A stretch of 6,781 nucleotides of DNA from Bacteroidota bacterium (GCA_030824295.1 JAVBYA010000408.1:1-6781); one strand, 5' to 3'. Positions 1 through 6,097 are shown, counted from the stretch's first letter. Program-made: numbers and translations. The notes: generated by a model from the sequence alone, not told the origin.

Positions 1-421
1 GTTCACCGGAGGGACCGTTGCCGGTGCAGTCGTGCTGCTCTGTCTGCCGTTCGAGACGATCCACGGCAAAAGCAGCCGCGATGCGGTGATGGTCCGCGTG
101 CTCGGACATTTCGGGTATCCTGTTTCCGTCGCTGAACGGACCGATGCATCGATCCCGTCGGAGTACACATTGGAGCAAAACTTCCCGAATCCCTTCAATC
201 CGGTCACCTCCATACGGTTCTCGCTGCCCCAGTCCGGTCCGGTCTCTCTGAAGATCTATGACATCCTTGGCAAAGAGATCGCCGCGCCGGTGAACGGCGG
301 TATGGACGCCGGCACGTATACGGTACAGTGGGACGGCAGCACGGCTGCCTCGGGTATATATTTCTACCGGCTCACTGCCGCCGGATTCTCCGAAACGAAG
401 AAACTCGTGCTGACAAAATAG
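1..421 (+). CDS. T9SS-exported protein, 3' fragment with type A sorting domain
   Basis: The reading frame is open from the left edge (first full codon at base 2) to TAG at 419-421, so this is the last 139 codons of a longer gene whose start lies outside the window. The internal ATG at 32 is not a credible start because coding sequence continues upstream of it. Two parts are visible. The first roughly 48 residues contain 'LLCLPFETI' followed by 'RDAVMVRVLGHFGYP'; a strand-plus-helix pattern like this closes an extracellular domain in many secreted proteins of this group, but I cannot name the domain. The last 85 residues are a T9SS type A sorting domain: QNFPNPFNP, LKIYDILGKE, MDAGTY, SGIYFYRL and a terminal TKKLVLTK. 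Known for the family: this tail directs export across the outer membrane and is usually removed or anchored at the surface. The catalytic or binding part of the protein is not in the window. Confidence 0.9.
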   Translation, partial: FTGGTVAGAVVLLCLPFETIHGKSSRDAVMVRVLGHFGYPVSVAERTDASIPSEYTLEQNFPNPFNPVTSIRFSLPQSGPVSLKIYDILGKEIAAPVNGGMDAGTYTVQWDGSTAASGIYFYRLTAAGFSETKKLVLTK

Positions 422-422
422 C

Positions 423-440
423 ATCCTCTATCGACAGGAT
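423..440 (+). promoter_or_regulatory. Small hairpin overlapping the Shine-Dalgarno site of the 445 gene
   Basis: ATCCT (423-427) and AGGAT (436-440) are perfect inverted repeats around an 8-nt loop. The right arm contains the AGGA that serves as ribosome binding site for the ATG at 445, with a 5-nt spacer. The upstream stop codon is at 419-421, so a terminating ribosome would cover and open the stem, which would suit translational coupling. The stem is only 5 bp and could be chance. The AGGA site is well supported; the hairpin's role is inference. Confidence 0.35.
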
Positions 441-444
441 AATT

Positions 445-1407
445 ATGAAACAGCTCCTTATGCTTCTGATGCTCTGCGCTACAACGCTCCCCGCTCAATA
501 CTCGCTTGAGGTGAGGAACCGCGGCGGAGCAGCACGCGCCGGAGAGCAGAACCAGTTCTCCGCCACGCTGTACCGGGACGGTGTTCCGGTCAGGACCATT
601 GAACGCTCCCTGCCGTTCGATGTTCCCTTCCCATCCGCGAAGATCCATCCGCAGACCGGCGCAGTGGTCCTCTCCTATGTGTTCGACGGGTTCGTGGAGG
701 TCTATGATCGAACTGGTTCAAAACAATGGGAGCAGCAGTTCTTCAAGGAAATGAGCCCGAACTATGAACGGACCATCACTGTCGCATTGGGGAGGAATAC
801 GGTCGCATTCCTCACATCGGATGTCCGTCTTCCTCAGGCGAGCGTGCACAAATATGCGGTGAGCGGCGCCAAAGAATGGCAGACGGAACTCCCGTTTGGA
901 ATGGGATATGAGATCGTGATGTCCGCCGATGAACGGACGATCGCCGCGGGGAGTTATATCGTCAACGACGGGAAGGTCTCACGCTCTGCGGTCTTGCTCG
1001 ATGCGGAGGGAGTGAAATTCGCAGAGACCGACATTCTGTTCCGCTCCGCGGCCTTCTCGGAAGATGGAACGATGCTCGCGCTTGCCTCTACTGAAGAGAT
1101 CGCCCTCCTTTCCATTCAGCAGAAGAAGGAACTGTACCGCATCCCTTCCGTTACCGGCGGGATCATCCATGGTGTATTGTGGCACAACAACACCATTGTG
1201 ACGCAAGAGGCAGAGGTGAAACAGGGAACGGACGGCGTGATGCGGTTCGTCGATCCGACCATCCTACGGTTCACACCGGAATTGAAGGAGATCGGGAGGA
1301 AGGTCGTTCCGGGGATCAGCTACAAGAAAGCGAATCTGCGGAGCAACGGAAATACGGTGGAATTCTCGGCGGATGCGGAGCGGGTCAGGGTCATCGACCT
1401 GCGGTAA
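445..1407 (+). CDS. Secreted beta-propeller-like protein of unknown function
   Basis: This is a 320-residue protein starting at ATG 445, chosen because it has AGGA at 436-439 just upstream and because residues 1-17 form a clean signal peptide (K2, then a Leu/Met-rich core, then LPA before QYS). The frame is open further upstream to 328, but that extension overlaps the preceding gene and would bury the signal peptide. The mature part shows repeated strand patterns like beta-propeller blades: 'FVEVYDRTGSKQW' near 83-95, 'VHKYAVSGAKEW' near 134-145, 'MSADERTIAAG' at 159-169 and 'AFSEDGTMLALAS' at 203-215. These resemble degenerate WD40/PQQ-type blades. There are no catalytic motifs, no lipobox and no T9SS tail, so the protein is predicted to be periplasmic rather than exported. 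It lies 23 bp after the upstream T9SS gene on the same strand and is probably cotranscribed with it. The fold is inferred from pattern only; the function is unknown. Confidence 0.85.
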   Translation: MKQLLMLLMLCATTLPAQYSLEVRNRGGAARAGEQNQFSATLYRDGVPVRTIERSLPFDVPFPSAKIHPQTGAVVLSYVFDGFVEVYDRTGSKQWEQQFFKEMSPNYERTITVALGRNTVAFLTSDVRLPQASVHKYAVSGAKEWQTELPFGMGYEIVMSADERTIAAGSYIVNDGKVSRSAVLLDAEGVKFAETDILFRSAAFSEDGTMLALASTEEIALLSIQQKKELYRIPSVTGGIIHGVLWHNNTIVTQEAEVKQGTDGVMRFVDPTILRFTPELKEIGRKVVPGISYKKANLRSNGNTVEFSADAERVRVIDLR

Positions 1408-1434
1408 CGGTGGCGCGGAAGTGTTTGTGATGTT

Positions 1435-1809
1435 TCAGGAATTGCGTTCGATGACGACGAACGCGACGACCGTTGTATCAGAATGGGACATGGTAAGATA
1501 GACCGAATGTCCCTTTAAAGTCTCAGCGGTCCTGCCGTACAGGACCACATCCGGCCTCCCGGTCGGATCGTTCTTCACCTCGATGTTCTTCCATTCGAAC
1601 TCACCGCTCCACCCTGTCGATACCGCTTTGCTGAATGCCTCTTTTGCGGCGAACCGTGCGGCGAAATGCTGCGTGGGGAACTGTTTGGATTTGCAGTACT
1701 GGATCTCGGTGAAGGTGAAGAGCTTGTTCAGGAATGCGTCACCGTACTGAGCGATGGAACGCTCAATGCGGGAGATCTCGATGATGTCGGTGCCGATGCC
1801 GGTAATCAT
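1435..1809 (-). CDS. acpS: Holo-[acyl-carrier-protein] synthase
   Basis: The 124-residue length is normal for AcpS. The enzyme moves the 4'-phosphopantetheine group from coenzyme A to the conserved serine of acyl carrier protein, which activates it for fatty acid synthesis in the cytoplasm. Visible family motifs are G6-T7-D8 followed by IIEISRIE, with D8 as the Mg-binding residue; 'FTEIQYC' at 33-39; 'RFAAKEAFSKA' at 52-62 with the metal/catalytic E57; 'WKNIEV' at 73-78; and 'LTMSHSDTTVVAFVV' at 105-119. The start MITGIGTD matches the usual AcpS N-terminus. No strong Shine-Dalgarno sequence precedes it. The gene lies downstream of the HAD gene on the same strand, but 122 bp filled with heptamer repeats separates them, so it may have its own promoter. 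It converges with the 445-1407 gene, leaving 27 bp in which I see no terminator hairpin. Confidence 0.96.
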   Translation of the reverse strand: MITGIGTDIIEISRIERSIAQYGDAFLNKLFTFTEIQYCKSKQFPTQHFAARFAAKEAFSKAVSTGWSGEFEWKNIEVKNDPTGRPDVVLYGRTAETLKGHSVYLTMSHSDTTVVAFVVIERNS

Positions 1810-1826
1810 TCTTGGAAGAGATTGGA

Positions 1827-1861
1827 AAGGTATTAGGTACTAGGTGTTAGGTACTAGCTAC
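1827..1861. repeat. Tandem heptamer array A (unit TAGGTAC)
   Basis: This array has four consecutive 7-bp units without a gap: TAGGTAC (1834-1840), TAGGTGT (1841-1847), TAGGTAC (1848-1854) and TAGCTAC (1855-1861). A degenerate fifth unit, AAGGTAT (1827-1833), precedes them in phase. Units 1 and 3 are identical. The array lies wholly in the gap between acpS and the HAD gene and codes for nothing credible; it sits immediately upstream of the acpS start. The heptameric tandem design resembles the short tandemly repeated repetitive (STRR) sequences known from filamentous cyanobacteria, though relationship to them is not shown. Confidence 0.9.
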
Positions 1862-1867
1862 AAGAAA

Positions 1868-1923
1868 AAACTCAGAACTGTGAACTGAAAACTGTTAACT
1901 GTTAACTGTGAACTGATAACTGA
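1868..1923. repeat. Tandem heptamer array B (unit NAACTGN)
   Basis: This array has eight in-phase 7-bp units: AAACTCA (1868-1874, one core mismatch), GAACTGT, GAACTGA, AAACTGT, TAACTGT, TAACTGT, GAACTGA and TAACTGA (1917-1923). The core AACTG is invariant in the last seven; the first base varies among A, G and T, and the last is T or A. It starts 6 bp (AAGAAA, 1862-1867) after array A and ends 8 bp before the HAD stop codon. On the minus strand it reads as repeated (A/T)CAGTT(A/C/T). Translated by mistake it gives low-complexity peptide such as 'SSQLTVNS', a known kind of false gene call. All units point the same way, so the array cannot form a long hairpin. Confidence 0.93.
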
Positions 1924-1931
1924 CCGCTTCT

Positions 1932-2612
1932 TTACTGATTGTGTTTCCGAACGATCTCCAGCAATTCCGCAATATCGTTCACTTCGTAATCTGCATTCGT
2001 TTCGACGGTCCCGAACGTATCGCCGTAGCGTGCAAAGACGGTCTTCATCCCCACCTGTGCTGCGCCGACCATATCCCGTTCCGCCCAATCGCCGATCATC
2101 AGTGCTTCCGATGCGGGGACCTGCAGCAATGACAATATCCGTTCAAAAGGAGCCGGGTCCGGTTTGCGCTTGCCGGTATCCTCGAATGTGACGATATGAT
2201 CGAAGATATGGTGCAGGTTCAGATAGGACAACCGGAGCCACGCTTCCTTTGCGGGAGCATCCGAAACGACACCGAGTTTCACTCCCATCTTCATCAGGTT
2301 GACCAGGGTCGTATAGACATGCGGATACGGCGTCAACGCTGCCTCGCGCGCGCGGCGGTACGCGATCACGCCGGCGGAGAGGACCTTGTAGTTCACCTTC
2401 TGGAACTCATCGTACAGCAGATGATCGAACACATTCTGGAACTCGATCCCCCGTTCCTTGTAGATGGCGTCGATGCGCTGCTGGATCTCCTCCCGCGTCA
2501 GTTTCAATCCGGAATCGATCATGGCATTGATCGCCGCGCCGATCGCCTGGCGTTTCATCGCCATGAAATCGACCAGTGTATTGTCCAGATCGAACACAAC
2601 CGCTTTGATCAT
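1932..2612 (-). CDS. HAD-superfamily hydrolase, subfamily IA phosphatase
   Basis: This is a 226-residue cytoplasmic phosphatase of the haloacid dehalogenase superfamily. All four catalytic motifs are present: motif I D8-L-D10-N-T-L with nucleophile D8 and acid/base D10; motif II S117-D118; motif III K150 in 'RKPDP'; and motif IV G174-D175 with D180. Residues about 15-100 form a helical C1-type cap. The overall pattern resembles the TIGR02253-like group of small IA phosphatases, which also occurs in archaea, but the substrate cannot be read from the sequence. The ATG overlaps the aroQ stop codon (ATGA, 2609-2612), and a purine-rich AGGGAAAGAG lies upstream within aroQ, so translation is probably coupled to aroQ. 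It could act on a small phosphorylated metabolite or as a house-cleaning enzyme. The pairing with aroQ does not by itself place it in the shikimate pathway. Confidence 0.92.
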   Translation of the reverse strand: MIKAVVFDLDNTLVDFMAMKRQAIGAAINAMIDSGLKLTREEIQQRIDAIYKERGIEFQNVFDHLLYDEFQKVNYKVLSAGVIAYRRAREAALTPYPHVYTTLVNLMKMGVKLGVVSDAPAKEAWLRLSYLNLHHIFDHIVTFEDTGKRKPDPAPFERILSLLQVPASEALMIGDWAERDMVGAAQVGMKTVFARYGDTFGTVETNADYEVNDIAELLEIVRKHNQ

Positions 2613-3058
2613 ACAGCACTCTTTCCCTGGGAACTTTTATGATAGAGGAGCATTTCTACGGCGAGCGAGTAGCCGTTGGAACCGAAACCGGAGACCTGCG
2701 CGACGCAGGCAGGCGTGGTAACGGAGTGACGGCGGAACTCCTCACGGAGATGGATGTTGGAAATGTGCACTTCCACTGCCGGGATCATGAGCATGGCAAG
2801 GGCGTCACGGATGGCGTAGGAATAATGGGTGAACGCGGCGCCGTTGATCACCACGCCGTGGAAATCCTTGCCGATGGTCGACTGGATGGCATCGACGATC
2901 GCCCCTTCGTGGTTGGACTGGAAGAAGGTGAAATGCGCTTCGGGATACCGCCCCATCAGTTCGTTCTCGATGTCCGCCAGCGTCTGCGAGCCGTAGATAT
3001 GCGGCTCCCGCGTGCCGAGCAGGTTCAGATTGGGTCCGTTGATGATGAGGATGTTCAT
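2609..3058 (-). CDS. aroQ: 3-dehydroquinate dehydratase, type II
   Basis: The 149-residue length is typical for type II dehydroquinase. The enzyme catalyses removal of water from 3-dehydroquinate to give 3-dehydroshikimate, the third step of the shikimate pathway to aromatic amino acids; the family forms dodecamers in the cytoplasm. Motifs seen are 'INGPNLNLLGTREP' at 6-19 with R17 and the catalytic Y22 in the flexible lid; 'QSNHEGAIVDAIQ' at 47-59; N72 and H78 in 'INGAAFTH'; H98 in 'EVHIS'; the substrate-binding R109 region 'REEFRRHS' at 105-112; and 'GFGSNGY' near 124-130. The usual NPGAYTH or NAGAYTH segment reads NGAAFTH here, a mild variation that keeps N72 and H78. It follows the small hypothetical gene by 24 bp and overlaps the HAD gene by 4 bp, forming the core of a tight minus-strand cluster. 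There is no strong Shine-Dalgarno site. Confidence 0.97.
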   Translation of the reverse strand: MNILIINGPNLNLLGTREPHIYGSQTLADIENELMGRYPEAHFTFFQSNHEGAIVDAIQSTIGKDFHGVVINGAAFTHYSYAIRDALAMLMIPAVEVHISNIHLREEFRRHSVTTPACVAQVSGFGSNGYSLAVEMLLYHKSSQGKSAV

Positions 3059-3082
3059 AGTCGTGTCTGTTCCGTGCGTTGC

Positions 3083-3343
3083 TCAGCGGACGCGCACCAT
3101 CTCGTCCTCGATGAACATCCGGAGGTTCGGCTTCACGAAGAGATTCTCGATGCCGATCTCGCCGAGTGCCAGCGCGATGACGACCGATTTGCGCGATGCG
3201 TGGAGCTTCTTGTTCACCACGATGATCTGCTGGTCCTTCAGGATGCAGTAGCCGCCGTCAAAATCCCCTTTTTCATACCGGATCCTCATCCCCATCTCGG
3301 CGGCGAGTTCTTCGAGGTCCGGTAAGTAGTCTTCTGCGTTCAT
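3083..3343 (-). CDS. Small conserved-looking hypothetical protein
   Basis: This 86-residue protein has no recognised family. Its ATG lies 2 bp after the TAA of the large secreted-protein gene (TAACAATG), and its stop is 24 bp before aroQ. Such tight packing, and the absence of a better frame in the interval, argue that it is real. It is charged and soluble, without a signal peptide or membrane segment. Predicted order: an acidic N-terminal helix (about 3-17), two or three strands around 'MRIRYEKGDFDGGYCIL' and 'QQIIVVNKKL', then a helix 'SVVIALALGEIGIENLF' and an acidic tail. The strand-strand-helix layout is loosely like IrrE/ImmA-type proteases, but there is no HEXXH zinc motif, so protease activity is unlikely. 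A cytoplasmic role is expected. The function is unknown; ribosomes finishing the upstream gene may re-initiate here. Confidence 0.75.
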   Translation of the reverse strand: MNAEDYLPDLEELAAEMGMRIRYEKGDFDGGYCILKDQQIIVVNKKLHASRKSVVIALALGEIGIENLFVKPNLRMFIEDEMVRVR

Positions 3344-3345
3344 TG

Positions 3346-6075
3346 TTATTTCACCAAAAGCATGTTCTTTGTTTGCGTGAATGCACCGGAGCGGAGCGTG
3401 TAAAAATACAGGCCGCTGGGCAGATCGGCAGCATTGAAATTGTGTGTATGGACACCTGCATCCATCCAGCCGTTCGCCACCGTCCTCACTTCCCTTCCGA
3501 GCACATCATAGATCTTCAGTGTTGCTGATCCGGTCGCCGACAGAGAGAATGTGATCGTCGTCTGCGGATTGAACGGATTCGGATAGTTCTGCATCAGCAT
3601 CGTCCGGGCAGGAACGCCCGTTGGTTCTGATCGTACGGATACAGGGATCGGGTATGGCGCTATGCCGGTCCTTTCCATATTCTGGCGCTCCATCGGCCAT
3701 GGCACACGTGCGGCGTTGTACGAACCGGGTCCGAAGTCCAGATTCAGCATCATGACAACGGAGGTATACATCACCGGAATGATCGCATTCAGCGTGCCAT
3801 TGTCATCCACATCGCCGAAATAGGCACTGACGTTCTGATAGGCACCGACGAACACCGGAAACCCATTCTTCGGTTTTCCGGTATGGTCATACACATGCAT
3901 CTGTCCGTTGGAACTGAACAGGACCACTTCATTATACGAATCACCGTCAATACTTACAATATACGGCGAAGAGAGTGTTCCATTCAAGATGGACGGAACG
4001 ATCGTTGGAGGGATGAAACTATTGTTGTACCGATAATGAGGTATCGCTGAATTGACGGTCACCGGCCATCCGGGAATGGCACTGCCGAAACGGTTGACAC
4101 AATGGATCGTATTGCCGGACGATGTGAACAGGATATCGAGAAATCCATCGTTATCCATATCGGCGACAGCGGGTGCGTTCTTGTCGATCTGTCCGATCTG
4201 AGAATACGGAAACCCGTCGATCAATTTTCCGCTCTTATCAAAACAATACACCTTGGCCGTTGTCGTAACGATAATGACCGGTTCACCGTTCTTATACAGA
4301 TCGGCAGCCAGCGGTGAGTTCTGGATGACTCCGCCGACCACGACGGGAAATCCTGCCACGCCGATCCCTTGCTTATCGAACGCGTGGACCGTGTTATAGC
4401 CCATGACGGCGTACACGATCTCCTTCTGACCATCCGCATTCAGATCGACCGCTGTAGAAACAGAATACGCTGCCGGCAATGTCGGAGGAACGGTCACTGA
4501 GAGAAGGCTCGTCCAATCGTAGGCGACGGCCGTGAACATATTCGACCTGTGAAAGACGATCTCCTTTTTGCCGTCACCATTCAGATCTGCAATGACCGGA
4601 TCGGAACCGTATTTCCCCAGTGTGTCGATGTAGAGGTCCGTCCCGCTCTCGGAGATCATGGCGGATGAGATCACTTCGAGGCTGCCGTTCCCTTCCAGAT
4701 CGTTCACGGCCATTTTCCCGACACTTCGGTTCGTATTCCATGCTGCGACAGGGAGAGTATCACCGTTCGGGCGGACCATCCATCGAGGACCGAGTACGAT
4801 GCGGTTCTTGTTGTCTGAAGATGAGCGGAACACACCGACGGCGCCGGAAGGATTTCCTACGCTGTGGGAACGTTTGGACCATTGCACGTCTGCAAAGGAC
4901 CAGCCCCCCACCAGAATGCGGGGGATCGGTGTACGGAACCGCGCAACTTCAATTGTATCTGTGACCACCGCAACTTCAAAGAACGCATACAATGACGTGA
5001 CATGATCCTGTGGAACCTTCCAGATGTATGACCGCCGGGAAGAATCCAGCGATGTGATGATCGGGATCCATTGCTTGCCGCTGTCGGGGGAATACCGGAT
5101 CGTATGGGACCGGTCCTTTTTCAGCATTGAGGAATAACTCCACGACAATTTCACTGAATCATCCGTGAACGCCGAATGATAGTAATTCCCGAAAAAATCG
5201 CTGAATTGATTGCTCTGTCCTGTCAACGTCAGCACTCCATTCGAATAGTTCTGTACCGTCACCGGTACGGTCAACGCAAGTTTTTCACCGGTCACGCTGG
5301 GATCCACTTTGATACGGTACTTTCCATCCGGTAGCCTTGTTGTTTTCCAGTCGAATGTACCGTCATTCGATTCGTTCATTGAGAGAGGAAGGAAATTCTC
5401 GGAACCTTCCGCTGCATAGAACAGGTTCACCTTCTCTCCCGCAAGCAGATTGACGCTTTGCCATTGGATCGTTTGAAAGCTCTCTCCGTCCACGATCGTC
5501 GGTGCAGGGAACGCCACATTCGTGATCGCTTTCACCGAGGTCAACGAGATAAAGACCTGGAACTCGGAACTGACCGTTGAAATTGAAGCGTCCTGTTTGG
5601 TCAGAACGAGCTTGAGATTCTTCCACTTCCTTGTCGAGTCTGCCACCACAAGATCCAGATATGTCCGGGTTGTGTCACTGTTGTTCGGAAGTTCAGCGAT
5701 GAGGGTCCATTGCGCAGTATCGGAACCGGCACCGAACAATTGACAGCCCCGGATCCGCAATCGGTACGAAGAAAGCGAATTGAAAAGGTTCACAGAACGA
5801 ACGGAACGAATGACGAACGAATCGGGTAATTCTATCCCGAAGCTGGAATGAATGTTCGATACCGGAGAAACGGGGAACTCCACGAATGTCAAATAGCTCC
5901 GGTCGTTCAAAGAAGAAGGCTGGATCTTTGAAACATCCGGCACTAACGGATCCGGGGACGGCGGGATCGATCCGACATGTTTAATGAACGGTTTGGAATA
6001 GGGTGCAATGTTCAGGGAGTCAGCACCAAACAATGCGGGGGTGATCAAAAGGAAACAAACGAGGGACCGTATCAT
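3346..6075 (-). CDS. T9SS-exported FG-GAP/VCBS-repeat surface protein
   Basis: This 909-residue protein begins with a signal peptide (MIRSLVCFLLITPALFGA, cleavage expected before D19). Residues about 20-180 are beta-rich and unassigned. About 183-255 and 278-372 resemble Ig-like modules ('AGEKVNLFY ... DGKYRIKV' and 'IRYSPDSGKQW'). From about 455 to 800 there are seven integrin-type FG-GAP/VCBS blade loops: DLEGNGSLEVI, DLNGDGKKEIVF, DLNADGQKEIVY, DLYKNGEPVIIV, DMDNDGFLDILF, SIDGDSYNEVVLF and DVDDNGTLNAII. Several keep the DxDxDG-like calcium loop while others are degraded. This fits a seven-bladed propeller used for surface binding. 'WPMERQNMERTG' follows. Residues about 824-909 are a T9SS type A sorting domain (QNYPNPFNP, LKIYDVLGRE, SGLYFYTL, terminal TKNMLLVK). 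No hydrolase motif is seen; adhesion or ligand binding is inferred. The start is supported by the signal peptide; the Shine-Dalgarno site is weak (GAGAGA about 8 nt upstream). Confidence 0.93.
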   Translation of the reverse strand: MIRSLVCFLLITPALFGADSLNIAPYSKPFIKHVGSIPPSPDPLVPDVSKIQPSSLNDRSYLTFVEFPVSPVSNIHSSFGIELPDSFVIRSVRSVNLFNSLSSYRLRIRGCQLFGAGSDTAQWTLIAELPNNSDTTRTYLDLVVADSTRKWKNLKLVLTKQDASISTVSSEFQVFISLTSVKAITNVAFPAPTIVDGESFQTIQWQSVNLLAGEKVNLFYAAEGSENFLPLSMNESNDGTFDWKTTRLPDGKYRIKVDPSVTGEKLALTVPVTVQNYSNGVLTLTGQSNQFSDFFGNYYHSAFTDDSVKLSWSYSSMLKKDRSHTIRYSPDSGKQWIPIITSLDSSRRSYIWKVPQDHVTSLYAFFEVAVVTDTIEVARFRTPIPRILVGGWSFADVQWSKRSHSVGNPSGAVGVFRSSSDNKNRIVLGPRWMVRPNGDTLPVAAWNTNRSVGKMAVNDLEGNGSLEVISSAMISESGTDLYIDTLGKYGSDPVIADLNGDGKKEIVFHRSNMFTAVAYDWTSLLSVTVPPTLPAAYSVSTAVDLNADGQKEIVYAVMGYNTVHAFDKQGIGVAGFPVVVGGVIQNSPLAADLYKNGEPVIIVTTTAKVYCFDKSGKLIDGFPYSQIGQIDKNAPAVADMDNDGFLDILFTSSGNTIHCVNRFGSAIPGWPVTVNSAIPHYRYNNSFIPPTIVPSILNGTLSSPYIVSIDGDSYNEVVLFSSNGQMHVYDHTGKPKNGFPVFVGAYQNVSAYFGDVDDNGTLNAIIPVMYTSVVMMLNLDFGPGSYNAARVPWPMERQNMERTGIAPYPIPVSVRSEPTGVPARTMLMQNYPNPFNPQTTITFSLSATGSATLKIYDVLGREVRTVANGWMDAGVHTHNFNAADLPSGLYFYTLRSGAFTQTKNMLLVK

Positions 6076-6083
6076 AAGGGTAT

Positions 6084-6097
6084 TCTCTCAAGAGAGA
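6084..6097. promoter_or_regulatory. Palindrome just upstream of the large surface-protein gene
   Basis: TCTCTC (6084-6089) and GAGAGA (6092-6097) are perfect inverted repeats around AA, 8 bp upstream of the ATG at 6075. It could be an operator half-site pair or part of the ribosome binding region, because on the minus strand the GAGAGA arm lies at Shine-Dalgarno distance. The dinucleotide-like composition makes a chance origin quite possible. No promoter consensus for this group (TTG / TAnnTTTG) is recognisable in the 62-bp gap. Confidence 0.3.

Noticed and set aside
328..444. Upstream extension of the 445 gene (39 extra codons)
   Set aside because: It overlaps the T9SS tail of the previous gene out of frame and would put the signal peptide inside the protein; the AGGA before 445 decides the start.
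1408..1434. Bidirectional terminator between the convergent genes
   Set aside because: The 27-bp gap contains no inverted repeat with a T or A run that I can find.
1862..1923. Array B plus the adjacent A/T run as a rho-independent terminator of the HAD gene
   Set aside because: The units are direct repeats, and the best stem on the minus strand before the T run (TCAG/CTGA, 9-nt loop) is only 4 bp and AT-rich, so a terminator is not supported.
1827..1923. CRISPR array
   Set aside because: Units are 7 bp and contiguous, with no spacers, no 25-40 bp repeats and no cas genes in the window.
1858..2088. Minus-strand open frame running through the heptamer array
   Set aside because: It overlaps the HAD gene in another frame and its C-terminal part is translated repeat (SSQLTVNS type), a typical false gene call.
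2639..3325. 228-codon plus-strand open frame opposite aroQ and the small gene
   Set aside because: The antisense frame of two genes, one of them unmistakable; composition is His/Asp/Val-rich and no family pattern is seen.
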